Assembly: GCF_021401245.1 (NCBI RefSeq)
Contig: NZ_JACBFY010000001.1
Location: forward strand, 310,001-374,000
Direction: 5' to 3'
Length of the DNA: 64,000 nt
Source of the DNA: Pseudacidovorax sp. NFM-22
GTDB taxonomy: Bacteria; Pseudomonadota; Gammaproteobacteria; Burkholderiales; Burkholderiaceae_C
Of this stretch, positions 17,824-25,043 are shown in pieces (within the stretch, counting starts at the first letter, position 1; each line of letters opens with the position of its first letter). The notes beneath the pieces were generated by a model, which ran no database searches, was not told the origin of the DNA, and saw only the letters and a program-made list of their open reading frames with translations. The position numbers and the translations under genes are program-made.

Positions 17824-18654
17824 TCAGGCTGCTCTGGAGTGGCCGCCGGAGACATCGATGTGGCTACCGCTGGTGTAAGACGAGAAGGGCGAAACCAGGA
17901 AAGCCAGCGCGCGCGCTGCTTCCACCGGCAGGCCCAGCCGGCCCAGCGGGATGTGCTTCTTGGTGGCCAGGTCGGCGCTCCACGTGGCCCAGTCCTGCGA
18001 CTTGTCCTCGCGCGCTTCGAAGCGGCGGCGCCATTGGCCCGACTCGACCAGTCCGATCAAGATGCCGTTGACGCGCACGCCCTGCGGCGCGAACTCGGTG
18101 GCCAGCGAGCGCACCAAGTTCAGGATGCCGGCGCGCGCGGCCGAGGTGGCGACCATGTGCGGCTCGGGCTGGCGGGCCAGCAGCGAGTTGGCGCAGGCGA
18201 TGGCGGCATCGCCCAGCCGCTGGCGCTCGGCCACCAGCTGCGGCAGGAAGGCGCGGGTCGGATGGATGATGGAGAAGAACTTGAGCTTGAGCTCGTCCAT
18301 CCAGGCCTGGTCGTCGGTGTCGGCGAAGGTGGAGACCCGGCCCTGCCCCGCGTTGTTGACCAGCATGGCGGCCGGGCCGAGCGCGGCCAGGCTCTCGGCG
18401 GCGAAGGCCTTGACCGATTCGGCGTCGAGCACGTCGCAGGTGCGGGCGAAGAGCTTCGCACCGGGGAATTGCTCGCGCAGGCCGGCGACGGCCCCGTCGA
18501 GCCGCTCGGCATTGCGGCCGCACAGCGCGACGGCGGCGCCGGCCGACAGCAGCACCTGCACGGTGGCCAGGCCGATGCCCGAGGATCCGCCCGTGACGAC
18601 GGCCGTGCGGCCAGCCAGGGCGTCCGCGGCGAGGAAGGAAGACAGAACGTTCAT
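17824..18654 (-). CDS. SDR-family protein with altered catalytic residues
   Basis: 276-residue Rossmann protein of the short-chain dehydrogenase/reductase family: cofactor loop TGGSSGIGLA (21-30), NNAG at 100-103. The catalytic Ser157 is in place, but the Tyr-x-x-x-Lys motif is replaced by Thr170 and Arg174 (ATSAARAG). Spacing from Ser157 to Thr170 is 13 residues, exactly where the Tyr should be, so this is a true substitution and not a shift. It may be a non-reducing SDR relative or use another acid/base. The start at 18654 was chosen to give the usual short N-terminus; the extra upstream frame runs through repeat R1. Confidence 0.85.
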   Translation of the reverse strand: MNVLSSFLAADALAGRTAVVTGGSSGIGLATVQVLLSAGAAVALCGRNAERLDGAVAGLREQFPGAKLFARTCDVLDAESVKAFAAESLAALGPAAMLVNNAGQGRVSTFADTDDQAWMDELKLKFFSIIHPTRAFLPQLVAERQRLGDAAIACANSLLARQPEPHMVATSAARAGILNLVRSLATEFAPQGVRVNGILIGLVESGQWRRRFEAREDKSQDWATWSADLATKKHIPLGRLGLPVEAARALAFLVSPFSSYTSGSHIDVSGGHSRAA

Positions 18655-18680
18655 GGGCAAAGGTCTGAACAGAATCAAAT

Positions 18681-18800
18681 GGCCGCGGAGCAGGCCATGC
18701 CAGAGCACCCGAGGAACTGGCTTTGCCAGGCCTCTGGGTGCGCCCTCCTCCAAGCCGAAGGCGCCAGGGAGGAGGGAGCCGCGAAGCGGCTTGGGAGGTG
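18681..18800 (+). repeat. Dispersed palindromic repeat, family R1, copy 3
   Basis: This copy starts GGCCGCGGAGCAGGCCATGC and continues with CCGAGGAACTGGCTTTGCCA, GGTGCGCCCTCCTCCAAGCC and GAAGGCGCCAGGGAGGA, ending in a second hairpin (AGCCGCGAAGCGGCT). It fills the 156-nt gap between the IclR gene and the SDR gene and lacks the insert found in copy 1. Confidence 0.78.
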
Positions 18801-18810
18801 CCCTTTCATG

Positions 18811-19653
18811 TCATCGGCGCAGGGGGATGACCTTGCGCGTCATGCCCGGATGGGCGCCGTCGAGCAGGCCGGAGATCTCGTCAGCAGCAGCGCGGACGCG
18901 GTTCACCAGCTGGTCGACCGGGCCTTCGTCGATGTGCGCGGTGGTGAAGGTGGCGCCCAGTGCCGCGATGGTGTGGCCGGCGCGGTCGCGCACCGGCGCG
19001 GCGATGGTCGAGATGTTGCTTTCGAAGAAGCCCTCGCCCAGCACGTAGCCATGGTCGCGCACGGTCTGGACCATGTCGAACAGGGCGTTGACGGTGCGCG
19101 GCGTGTTGTCCGAGAAGACCTCGAGCTTGTCCTCGGGGTACAGCGCGCGCAGCTGCGGCAGGCTGAGGTCCGCCAGCAGCACATGGCCGAGCACGGTGGC
19201 ATGGGCGGGCAGGCGCGTACCCACCGTGACCGCACTGCGGAAGGGCGTGGGCGAGGCGGTCTTGGCCACGTAGACGATGGAGCGGCCATCGCGCACCACC
19301 ATGTTGCAGGCATGGCCGATGTCTTCCGACAGGCGGGTGAGCACCGGCAGGCCCAGCTCGGTCAGCTCCAGCGAGGCCAGGTATTCGAAGCCCAGGCGCA
19401 GCACGGCCAGGCCCAGGCGGTAGTCGCGGCCGCTCTCGGTCTTCTCGATGAAGCCCATGTTCTCCAGCGTGGAGAGCAGGCGGAAGACGGTGGAACGCGG
19501 CAGGTTGAAGCGGCGCGCCAGCTCCGGGGCGGAGAGCGTGGGCGTGTCGCGGCTGAATTCGCACAGCAGGCGCAGGCCGCGCTCCAGCGCGGGGACGTTG
19601 TAGCGGTCGCCGCTGTCGTCGCTGGGGGCGTCGGGGGTGTCGGTCTGGCTCAT
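18811..19653 (-). CDS. IclR-family transcriptional regulator
   Basis: 280 residues. The N-terminal winged helix-turn-helix (LSAPELARRFNLPRSTVFRL, about residues 40-60) is followed by the IclR effector-binding domain, including GHACNMVVRDG, RLPAHATVLGHVLLA and GFFESNISTIAAPVRD. It lies inside the minus-strand catabolic cluster in the same direction, so it probably regulates this pathway in response to a pathway acid. A palindrome of suitable type is found upstream of the first cluster gene at 22027-22045. Activator or repressor mode cannot be read from sequence. Confidence 0.92.
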   Translation of the reverse strand: MSQTDTPDAPSDDSGDRYNVPALERGLRLLCEFSRDTPTLSAPELARRFNLPRSTVFRLLSTLENMGFIEKTESGRDYRLGLAVLRLGFEYLASLELTELGLPVLTRLSEDIGHACNMVVRDGRSIVYVAKTASPTPFRSAVTVGTRLPAHATVLGHVLLADLSLPQLRALYPEDKLEVFSDNTPRTVNALFDMVQTVRDHGYVLGEGFFESNISTIAAPVRDRAGHTIAALGATFTTAHIDEGPVDQLVNRVRAAADEISGLLDGAHPGMTRKVIPLRR

Positions 19654-19666
19654 GGTGTCTCTCTCC

Positions 19667-20551
19667 TCACGCGTCTTGTTCTTGGGCGGCGGCCATCAGC
19701 AACTGAGCGACGGGCGCCGGCTGCTCCACGTAGCAGGCATGGCCGGCGCCGGGCAGCAGGGCCAGTTCCACGCCACAGGCCCGGGCCACCTCGCCGCAGG
19801 CCAGGGGCGTGGTGACCACGTCCTCGCTGCCGCAGAGCACCTGCACCGGCATGGCCGGTGGCAGGTAGGCCAGCAGGTCGTCGCCGGTCAGCAGTTCGAC
19901 CGCCTGGCGATAGCCGGCATCGTTGAGCCGACCCATGTTCCAGCGCACCCACTGGCGGGCACGCTCGCTGGCGTTGTCGGAGACGAGCCGCGCGCTGCGC
20001 TGCGTGGCCATTCCGGCGATGCCCAGCTGGTCGAGCGTGGCCAGGCGCTCGGTGCGCACCTTCTGCGCTTGGGCCTCGCGGCCGGCCGCGCCATAGCCCC
20101 GGGCCGGGCTCATCAGCACCAGCCGCGCGATGCGGCCGGCCAGGGGCGCCCCGGCATGCACGGCGCCGCCGGCCATCAGCGCACCCAGCGAATGGCCGAC
20201 AAGCACGCAGCGCGCAATGCCCAGCGCGTCCAGCAGGCCCGCCAGGCGCGCGGCGTAGTCGGTGGCGCGCGGCGCCGGCCGGGCCACGGGCGTGGAGGTG
20301 CCATAGCCGGGCGCGTCCCAGGCGATCAGCCGTGCGCCGCCTTCGAGCGCGTCGGCCACGCCCAGCCAGGAGGCCGAGCCCGACCCGATGCCGTGCAGGC
20401 ACACCAGCGGCAGGCCGCCTGCGCCCTGCCCCGCCTCGCGCACGGCCACGACGCCGCCCTGGGCCAGGGCCACCTCACGGACGGGGAAGCGGCGGTCGAG
20501 GGCCTCGACTTCGGCTTCGGGCAACGGAGCGGGGGCGGCAGCAGCGGTCAT
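19667..20551 (-). CDS. Alpha/beta hydrolase, possible meta-cleavage product hydrolase
   Basis: 294 residues. The nucleophile elbow is GHSLGALMAGG and the oxyanion region is LVCLHGIGSGSASWLG. The acid (GSEDVVTTP) and His (PGAGHACYVEQP) complete the triad. A 7-residue longer start exists at 20572, but MTAAAAPAP at 20551 is preferred. In aromatic pathways hydrolases of this kind split the C-C bond of ring-fission products; here a VOC extradiol-like enzyme and a Rieske oxygenase belong to the same cluster. An ester or enol-lactone hydrolase role is equally possible. Confidence 0.83.
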   Translation of the reverse strand: MTAAAAPAPLPEAEVEALDRRFPVREVALAQGGVVAVREAGQGAGGLPLVCLHGIGSGSASWLGVADALEGGARLIAWDAPGYGTSTPVARPAPRATDYAARLAGLLDALGIARCVLVGHSLGALMAGGAVHAGAPLAGRIARLVLMSPARGYGAAGREAQAQKVRTERLATLDQLGIAGMATQRSARLVSDNASERARQWVRWNMGRLNDAGYRQAVELLTGDDLLAYLPPAMPVQVLCGSEDVVTTPLACGEVARACGVELALLPGAGHACYVEQPAPVAQLLMAAAQEQDA

Positions 20552-20591
20552 GGGCAAGCTCGGGTCGGCCAATGGCAGGGGCAGCGGGCGA

Positions 20592-21143
20592 TCAGCCGCG
20601 CTTGACCTTGGTCAGCGGATGGTCGGCGGGGTAGGTCGGCGTGATGGGCTTCTTGGCGCCCAGCATCACGCACATCAGCGCGTCCTCGTCGCCGATGTTG
20701 ATCTCCTCGCGGTACACGCCGGGCGGCACCGAGATCAGGTCGCGGTCGGTCATGACGGTCTCGTAGCGCTCGCCCTCGGGCGTGGTCAGCACCACCTTGA
20801 GCTTGCCGCGGATCAGGAAGAACACTTCTTCCACATCGATGTGCAGGTGCGACGGGCCTTCGTGGCCGGCCGGGATCACCATGGTCGAGAAGGTGAAGTG
20901 CTCGGCTGGCACGGTGTTGTTGTCCGAGGCGACACCGGTGCCGCCAGTGCCCACGTAGCGCATCTGGGCGCGGCGGTACTTGGGGTCGAAGTCAGCCTGG
21001 AACTTCAGGGCGTCCCAGTCGTACTGGCGGGTGGAATAACGCGCGATGCGCGTGTTCATCCACTGCTCCAGGCTGGCGCCTTCGGGGCGCTCCCAGCTGG
21101 GCTTGGAAGGATCGAGTTGCTGCTGCACGGACAGGTCGGTCAT
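20592..21143 (-). CDS. Cupin-domain protein
   Basis: 183 residues with one conserved beta-barrel cupin domain at about 85-165. Motif 1 is GPSHLHIDVEEVFFLIRGKL, with metal-type His residues and Glu, and motif 2 is SVPPGVYREEINIG. Motif 2 has Tyr where many cupins have a His ligand, so metal binding may rest on motif 1. The 80-residue N-terminal extension contains many aromatic residues (QYDWDALKF). Cupins in aromatic clusters may be dioxygenases, isomerases or sensors; the sequence does not decide between them. It sits 41 nt from both flanking genes. Confidence 0.75.
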   Translation of the reverse strand: MTDLSVQQQLDPSKPSWERPEGASLEQWMNTRIARYSTRQYDWDALKFQADFDPKYRRAQMRYVGTGGTGVASDNNTVPAEHFTFSTMVIPAGHEGPSHLHIDVEEVFFLIRGKLKVVLTTPEGERYETVMTDRDLISVPPGVYREEINIGDEDALMCVMLGAKKPITPTYPADHPLTKVKRG

Positions 21144-21184
21144 GGGGCTCTCCTACAAACGGGTTCGGGGACGGAAGGCGGGAA

Positions 21185-21991
21185 TCAATTGAGCACGAAG
21201 CCGCCGTTGACGGGCAGCAACTGGCCGGTGACGAAGCGCGACAGCGGCGACAGCGCGAACAGCACCGCGCCGCACACATCGGCCGCCTGCTGCTCGCGCG
21301 GCAGGGCGCGGCCTTCGAGGTATTTGTCGTGGCGTGCCTTGGGCACGTATTCGGTGGCCTCGACCAGCGTCAGGCCGGGCGCGATGGCGTTGACCGTGAT
21401 GTTGGCACCACCCCATTCACGCGCCAGCGAACGGGTCATGGCCGCCACGGCGCCCTTGCTGGCCACATAGGCCAGCAGGTTCTGGGCGCCCCAGAGGGCG
21501 GTGTCGGAGGCCAGGTTGACGATGGCGCCGCGGCCGCTGGCGGCCAGCGCGCCGTGGCAGGCGCGGCTCATGAGCCAGGTGCCGCGGACGTTGACGTCCA
21601 TCACGCGGTCCCACATCTCGATCTCCAGCGCATGCGGATCGCGGCCACCGGAGTTGGTGATGGCACCGTTGTTGACCAGGCCGTCCAGCCCGCCGAGCAG
21701 GCGCACCGTCTCGTCGGCGCAGGCGGTGACGGAGGCGGGATCGGTCAGATCCAGCGCCAGCGCATGCACCTCATGGCCCTGCCCGCGCAGCGCGGCGGCT
21801 TCGCTGGCGGCCAGCTCGGCCAGGATGTCCGCTATGACCACGCGCCCGCCGGCCTGTGCGATGCACTTGGCAAAGGCCAGCCCCAGCCCACGCGCACCGC
21901 CCGTCACCAGCACGCGCCGGCCGGCCAGCAGGGTGGGCGGAATCTCGGCCATCAGGCTGCGCAGGCTCTCGGGGTCGGGCGTCATGTTCAT
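21185..21991 (-). CDS. SDR-family oxidoreductase
   Basis: 268-residue short-chain dehydrogenase/reductase with an intact active site: cofactor loop TGGARGLGLAF, NNGA at about 107-110, Ser162, Tyr175 and Lys179 (AYVASKGA). The C-terminal PVNGGFVLN is typical of classical SDRs. It is the first gene of the minus-strand cluster and directly follows the candidate IclR-type operator. A likely role is dehydrogenation of a hydroxyl or dihydrodiol intermediate, which is inference from context. Confidence 0.88.
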   Translation of the reverse strand: MNMTPDPESLRSLMAEIPPTLLAGRRVLVTGGARGLGLAFAKCIAQAGGRVVIADILAELAASEAAALRGQGHEVHALALDLTDPASVTACADETVRLLGGLDGLVNNGAITNSGGRDPHALEIEMWDRVMDVNVRGTWLMSRACHGALAASGRGAIVNLASDTALWGAQNLLAYVASKGAVAAMTRSLAREWGGANITVNAIAPGLTLVEATEYVPKARHDKYLEGRALPREQQAADVCGAVLFALSPLSRFVTGQLLPVNGGFVLN

Positions 21992-22006
21992 CGGGCGAAT
22001 CCGTTT

Positions 22007-22022
22007 GTTTCTTTAGAGAAAC
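22007..22022. promoter_or_regulatory. Short palindrome upstream of the SDR operon
   Basis: GTTTCT (22007-22012) and AGAAAC (22017-22022) form a perfect 6-bp inverted repeat with a 4-nt centre, 16 nt upstream of the SDR start. It lies in the leader of the minus-strand operon, next to the larger GTTCAT/ATGAAC palindrome, and could be a second regulator site or simply part of the leader. Confidence 0.35.
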
Positions 22023-22026
22023 GCAT

Positions 22027-22045
22027 GTTCATATATGGAATGAAC
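22027..22045 (-). promoter_or_regulatory. Candidate IclR-type operator
   Basis: GTTCAT (22027-22032) and ATGAAC (22040-22045) form a perfect inverted repeat with a 7-nt AT-rich spacer, in an otherwise very GC-rich genome. IclR-family regulators commonly bind palindromes of this length and type, and one is encoded in the operon. The site lies 36 nt upstream of the first structural gene and just downstream of promoter-like elements, where binding would block or modulate transcription. Confidence 0.55.
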
Positions 22046-22049
22046 GGAG

Positions 22050-22076
22050 ATTAATGCAGCGGTCTGCGGTCGTCAA
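22050..22076 (-). promoter_or_regulatory. Candidate promoter of the aromatic catabolic operon
   Basis: On the minus strand, TTGACG (22071-22076) and ATTAAT (22050-22055) resemble -35 and -10 boxes with a spacer of 15 nt, slightly short of the 17-nt ideal. Transcription would start at about 22040, inside the palindrome at 22027-22045. The position relative to the operon is right, but the match is only moderate. Confidence 0.4.
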
Positions 22077-22211
22077 GCCGATCCGGCGAAGCGTCGCGCG
22101 CGTGGAGCCTGCCTATCCTCCAAATGGATGAAGCTGGGACGCAACAGCCGTGGAGCCCGAGCCGGAGACGCTCCCTAAACTGCGCCCGCCGCCTCTGGCG
22201 GACACACTTTG

Positions 22212-22232
22212 TTGACAATTTGCCTCAGGCAA
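22212..22232 (+). promoter_or_regulatory. -35-like box with adjoining palindrome before the lipoprotein gene
   Basis: A perfect TTGACA (22212-22217) is followed at once by the 13-nt palindrome TTGCCTCAGGCAA (22220-22232). No good -10 box is seen at the right distance, only an A-rich stretch. GAAAGAGGGG just before the ATG at 22255 can serve as ribosome-binding site. Confidence 0.35.
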
Positions 22233-22254
22233 GAAAAGAAAGAGGGGCGCTCAC

Positions 22255-23643
22255 ATGCGCAATGGGAATCCAAGGAGAACTGCCGGCCTGAAATGGGCCA
22301 TCGGGCTGGGCTGCGTGCTCGCACTGGCGGCCTGTGGGGGTGGAGGCGGCGGCGGTGGCGGAGGTTTCTTCCTGCCGCCGGCTGCCGCCCCGCAGGCCCC
22401 GCAACTGGCCGTCGCGGCCGACGGGACGACCGTCGCTGCCGAGGGGGACGCCTATGTGGTGAAGCCCGGCCAGGTGATCACGGTGAAGTCCAACCAGACC
22501 GTGAGCTGGAGCGGCAGCTCGCCCAGCGGCAAGGTGACCGCCGTGGGCACCAGCAGCAGTGACCAGCAATGGCAGGCGCGCCTGGCCAACGCCAACCTGG
22601 GTGCCACCGAGGACTATCCGCTGGTGGCCACGGCCAACTCGGGCCAGACGACCACGGTGCGCCTCAAGGTGCGGGCGGGCGACAGCCGCAATGGCAAGTT
22701 CATGGCTTTCGTGTCGAACGGCAGCCGGCAACAGCTCAAGGCGGACTTCGACCTGGGCAGCCTCGAGTTCGTCGATACGTCGGGCGCAAGCAATGTGGGC
22801 ACCCTCGTGAAGCCGGCCAGCGGCAGCGCCGTCTACGGGCTGCTTTCGAACCGCGAGACCACGGCGCAGCGCATTTCCGGGCTGCAGGTGCTGCCCGATA
22901 CGCTGGTGGGCAGCTTCCCCTTCCTGGTCCCGGGTGCCAGCCCCGCCGCTTACGCGCCCTTCCCCTTCGTCGCCACGCGTGCGCTCATCACGACGGCGGC
23001 GGATCTGGACGGCAACTTCAACCGCTTCCGGGTCAACTACAGCGGCACCACCAAGGACTCGTCCATCAGTCAGGTCCAGTTCGCCGGCTCGGGGACGCTC
23101 TTTGTGCGCTGCAACGAGGTGGCCATCACCCGTGTGGACGACTGCCCGGCGGGGTCCCTGGCCACCGCCACACTGGCGCCGGATCCGACGACGCCCGGTC
23201 TGTGGCGTGTCACGAACAGCAGCGGGGTCTACGAAGGCCGCGTGTCGGTCGCACGGGTTGGCAGCGAGAAGATGCTGCTCGTGGCGGGTCCCAGCGCCAC
23301 CGATCCGAGCTCGGCGCAATTCAGCGTCGGCCTGCCGGAGCAGCCTGGTGGCTGGACGTCGTTCAACAACGCCTTCGGCTGGTCCATCCTCGGCACGCAG
23401 GATCAGTCCACGGCCGACCTGAGCACCTACACGCTGAGATCCGCATCGGCCGCCGGCGTCGTCCAGACCGCGCTGACGCTGAACACCCTGGGCTCGGTCG
23501 GGCCCAAGGGCATGATGGGAAGCTCCACGGGGGACGGCCGCTACTACTTCGTCGCCCGCTCCGCGCAACTCGAGATGGTGATCGGCGCGCGGGGCAACAC
23601 CGCCACCGCCGGCTTCTTCCACCTGGGCGTGATCAGCAACTGA
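22255..23643 (+). CDS. Gly-rich lipoprotein of unknown function
   Basis: 462 residues. A charged start (MRNGNPRRTAG) and a hydrophobic helix end in the lipobox LAAC, predicting signal peptidase II cleavage and lipid attachment at Cys27. Ten consecutive Gly residues follow, a flexible tether. The rest is rich in Thr, Ser, Gly and Val and looks like an all-beta, surface-exposed or periplasmic domain. Only one Cys pair is obvious in the mature part (FVRCNEVAITRVDDCP). I do not recognise the family. The gene stands alone, divergent from the aromatic operon and convergent with the DadA-like gene. Confidence 0.75.
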   Translation: MRNGNPRRTAGLKWAIGLGCVLALAACGGGGGGGGGGFFLPPAAAPQAPQLAVAADGTTVAAEGDAYVVKPGQVITVKSNQTVSWSGSSPSGKVTAVGTSSSDQQWQARLANANLGATEDYPLVATANSGQTTTVRLKVRAGDSRNGKFMAFVSNGSRQQLKADFDLGSLEFVDTSGASNVGTLVKPASGSAVYGLLSNRETTAQRISGLQVLPDTLVGSFPFLVPGASPAAYAPFPFVATRALITTAADLDGNFNRFRVNYSGTTKDSSISQVQFAGSGTLFVRCNEVAITRVDDCPAGSLATATLAPDPTTPGLWRVTNSSGVYEGRVSVARVGSEKMLLVAGPSATDPSSAQFSVGLPEQPGGWTSFNNAFGWSILGTQDQSTADLSTYTLRSASAAGVVQTALTLNTLGSVGPKGMMGSSTGDGRYYFVARSAQLEMVIGARGNTATAGFFHLGVISN

Positions 23644-23689
23644 TCTTCGGCCCTGCGGCGCGGCCGCCCACGCCGCCGCGCCACAGGGA

Positions 23690-24985
23690 TCAGCCGAAAC
23701 GCGCCGGATCGAAAGGCGCGAGCGCCGCCGGACGTTCTGCCCGCCCCAGCAGCTCGGCCACCCATTGGCCGGTCCTGGCCGATCCGCCCAGGCCCACATG
23801 GCCGTGGCCGAAGGCGAGCACCACATCCGGCGTGGCGCGCGCATGGCCGATGCAGGGCAGCCCGTCTGGCAGGCTGGGGCGATGCCCCAGCCATTGCCGC
23901 ACGACAAGCGCCTCGCCCGCCGCGCCCTCGCCCAGGGCCGGGAACATCAAGACGAGATGCCGGCGCAGGATCTCCGCCCGGCGCCAGTCGGGCCCGGCGG
24001 CCAGGCCGGCGATCTCCACCTGGCCCGCGGCACGCAGGCCCGGCACCATGGCATGCACGATCAGCTTGCCGTCCGCGGCCATCATGGGCGTGCGCGGGCC
24101 CAACGGCAGCGCGCCTTCGAGCATCACGTGGTAGCCCCGCTCCGACTCCAGCGGCACCGGCGAGCCGGCCGCCCGGGCCAGCGCCGCGGAACGTGCGCCC
24201 GCGCTGATGACGGCGGCGTCGCAGGCGATGTCGCCCGCGGCCGTCCGCACTGCCCGCAGGCGGCCGCCTTCGATCTGCAGGCCCGTCGCCGGCGCCTTGA
24301 GCAGGCGCGCGCCCATGGCCTGCGCATGGCGTGCCAGGGCCGCGACGTAGGCGCCGGGATGCCGGCAGTGCCCGGCCTCGGCCACGTGGATGCCCAGGGT
24401 GTAGCGGCGGTCCAGGTCCGGCTCCTCGGCGGCCAGGCGGGCGGCGTCCCACTCGGTCCACTGCACGCCGGTGCGTGCCCGCACGCGCCAGGCGAGCGCC
24501 TCGGATTCGAACTCGGCCCGGGAGCGGTACACATGCAGCAGGCCCCGATGCTCGATCAAGCCGGGCACGCCGGCGTCGGCCGCCAGCCGTGCGTGGAGCA
24601 CGGGCGAATCCGCCAACATCAGCCTCAGCGCATCGGCCGTGCGCTGCACGCGTTCCTCGGTCCAGCCCGACGCCAGGTAGCGCAGCAGCCAGGGCAAGGC
24701 GCGGGGCAAATGGCGCCAGCGCAAGGCCAGCGGACCCAGCGGGTCGAGCAGCCAGGCTGGAACCTTGCGCCAGGCCCCCGGCAGCGCTGGCGGGATCACC
24801 GAATGCGAGGACAGCCAGCCCGCATTGCCGTAACTCGTCGCCTGCTCGCCGCCGGGCTCGCCGGGCTCCAGCAGCGTCACGCGCCAACCCCGGCGCAGTG
24901 CCTCGATGGCGCTCGCACACCCCACCGCCCCGGCACCGATCACCACCACATGGCGCCCCGTGCGCCCTTCCATCGTCGATTGCAT
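23690..24985 (-). CDS. DadA-like FAD-dependent D-amino acid dehydrogenase/oxidase
   Basis: 431 residues (427 if ATG 24973 is used). The N-terminal dinucleotide-binding motif is VVVIGAGAVGCASAIEALRR with a following acidic residue (LLEPG). TSYGNAGWLSSHSVIPPALP matches the FAD-contacting region of DadA-family enzymes, and the C-terminal GHGHVGLGGSARTG closes the flavin site. Family members oxidise D-amino acids or related secondary amines and feed electrons to the respiratory chain. No alanine racemase or other dad gene is adjacent, so the substrate is open. Confidence 0.83.
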   Translation of the reverse strand: MQSTMEGRTGRHVVVIGAGAVGCASAIEALRRGWRVTLLEPGEPGGEQATSYGNAGWLSSHSVIPPALPGAWRKVPAWLLDPLGPLALRWRHLPRALPWLLRYLASGWTEERVQRTADALRLMLADSPVLHARLAADAGVPGLIEHRGLLHVYRSRAEFESEALAWRVRARTGVQWTEWDAARLAAEEPDLDRRYTLGIHVAEAGHCRHPGAYVAALARHAQAMGARLLKAPATGLQIEGGRLRAVRTAAGDIACDAAVISAGARSAALARAAGSPVPLESERGYHVMLEGALPLGPRTPMMAADGKLIVHAMVPGLRAAGQVEIAGLAAGPDWRRAEILRRHLVLMFPALGEGAAGEALVVRQWLGHRPSLPDGLPCIGHARATPDVVLAFGHGHVGLGGSARTGQWVAELLGRAERPAALAPFDPARFG

Positions 24986-25028
24986 CCGCGCATCGTAGAG
25001 GGCGGCCTGTCGCCCATGGGGTGCCGCC

Positions 25029-25034
25029 CATAAT
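25029..25034 (+). promoter_or_regulatory. -10-like element before the P1 peptidase gene
   Basis: CATAAT lies 9 nt upstream of the ATG at 25044, the same near-leaderless arrangement seen before dapC. No convincing -35 box is visible. Confidence 0.3.
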
Positions 25035-25043
25035 CGGCGCCCT

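Noticed and set aside
15952-19815. Open frame of 1287 codons on the plus strand across the aromatic cluster
   Set aside because: It is antisense to the TPP enzyme, SDR and IclR genes, which have clear domains, and its product is a His/Gln/Ala-rich shadow. GC-rich codon bias keeps the antisense frame open.
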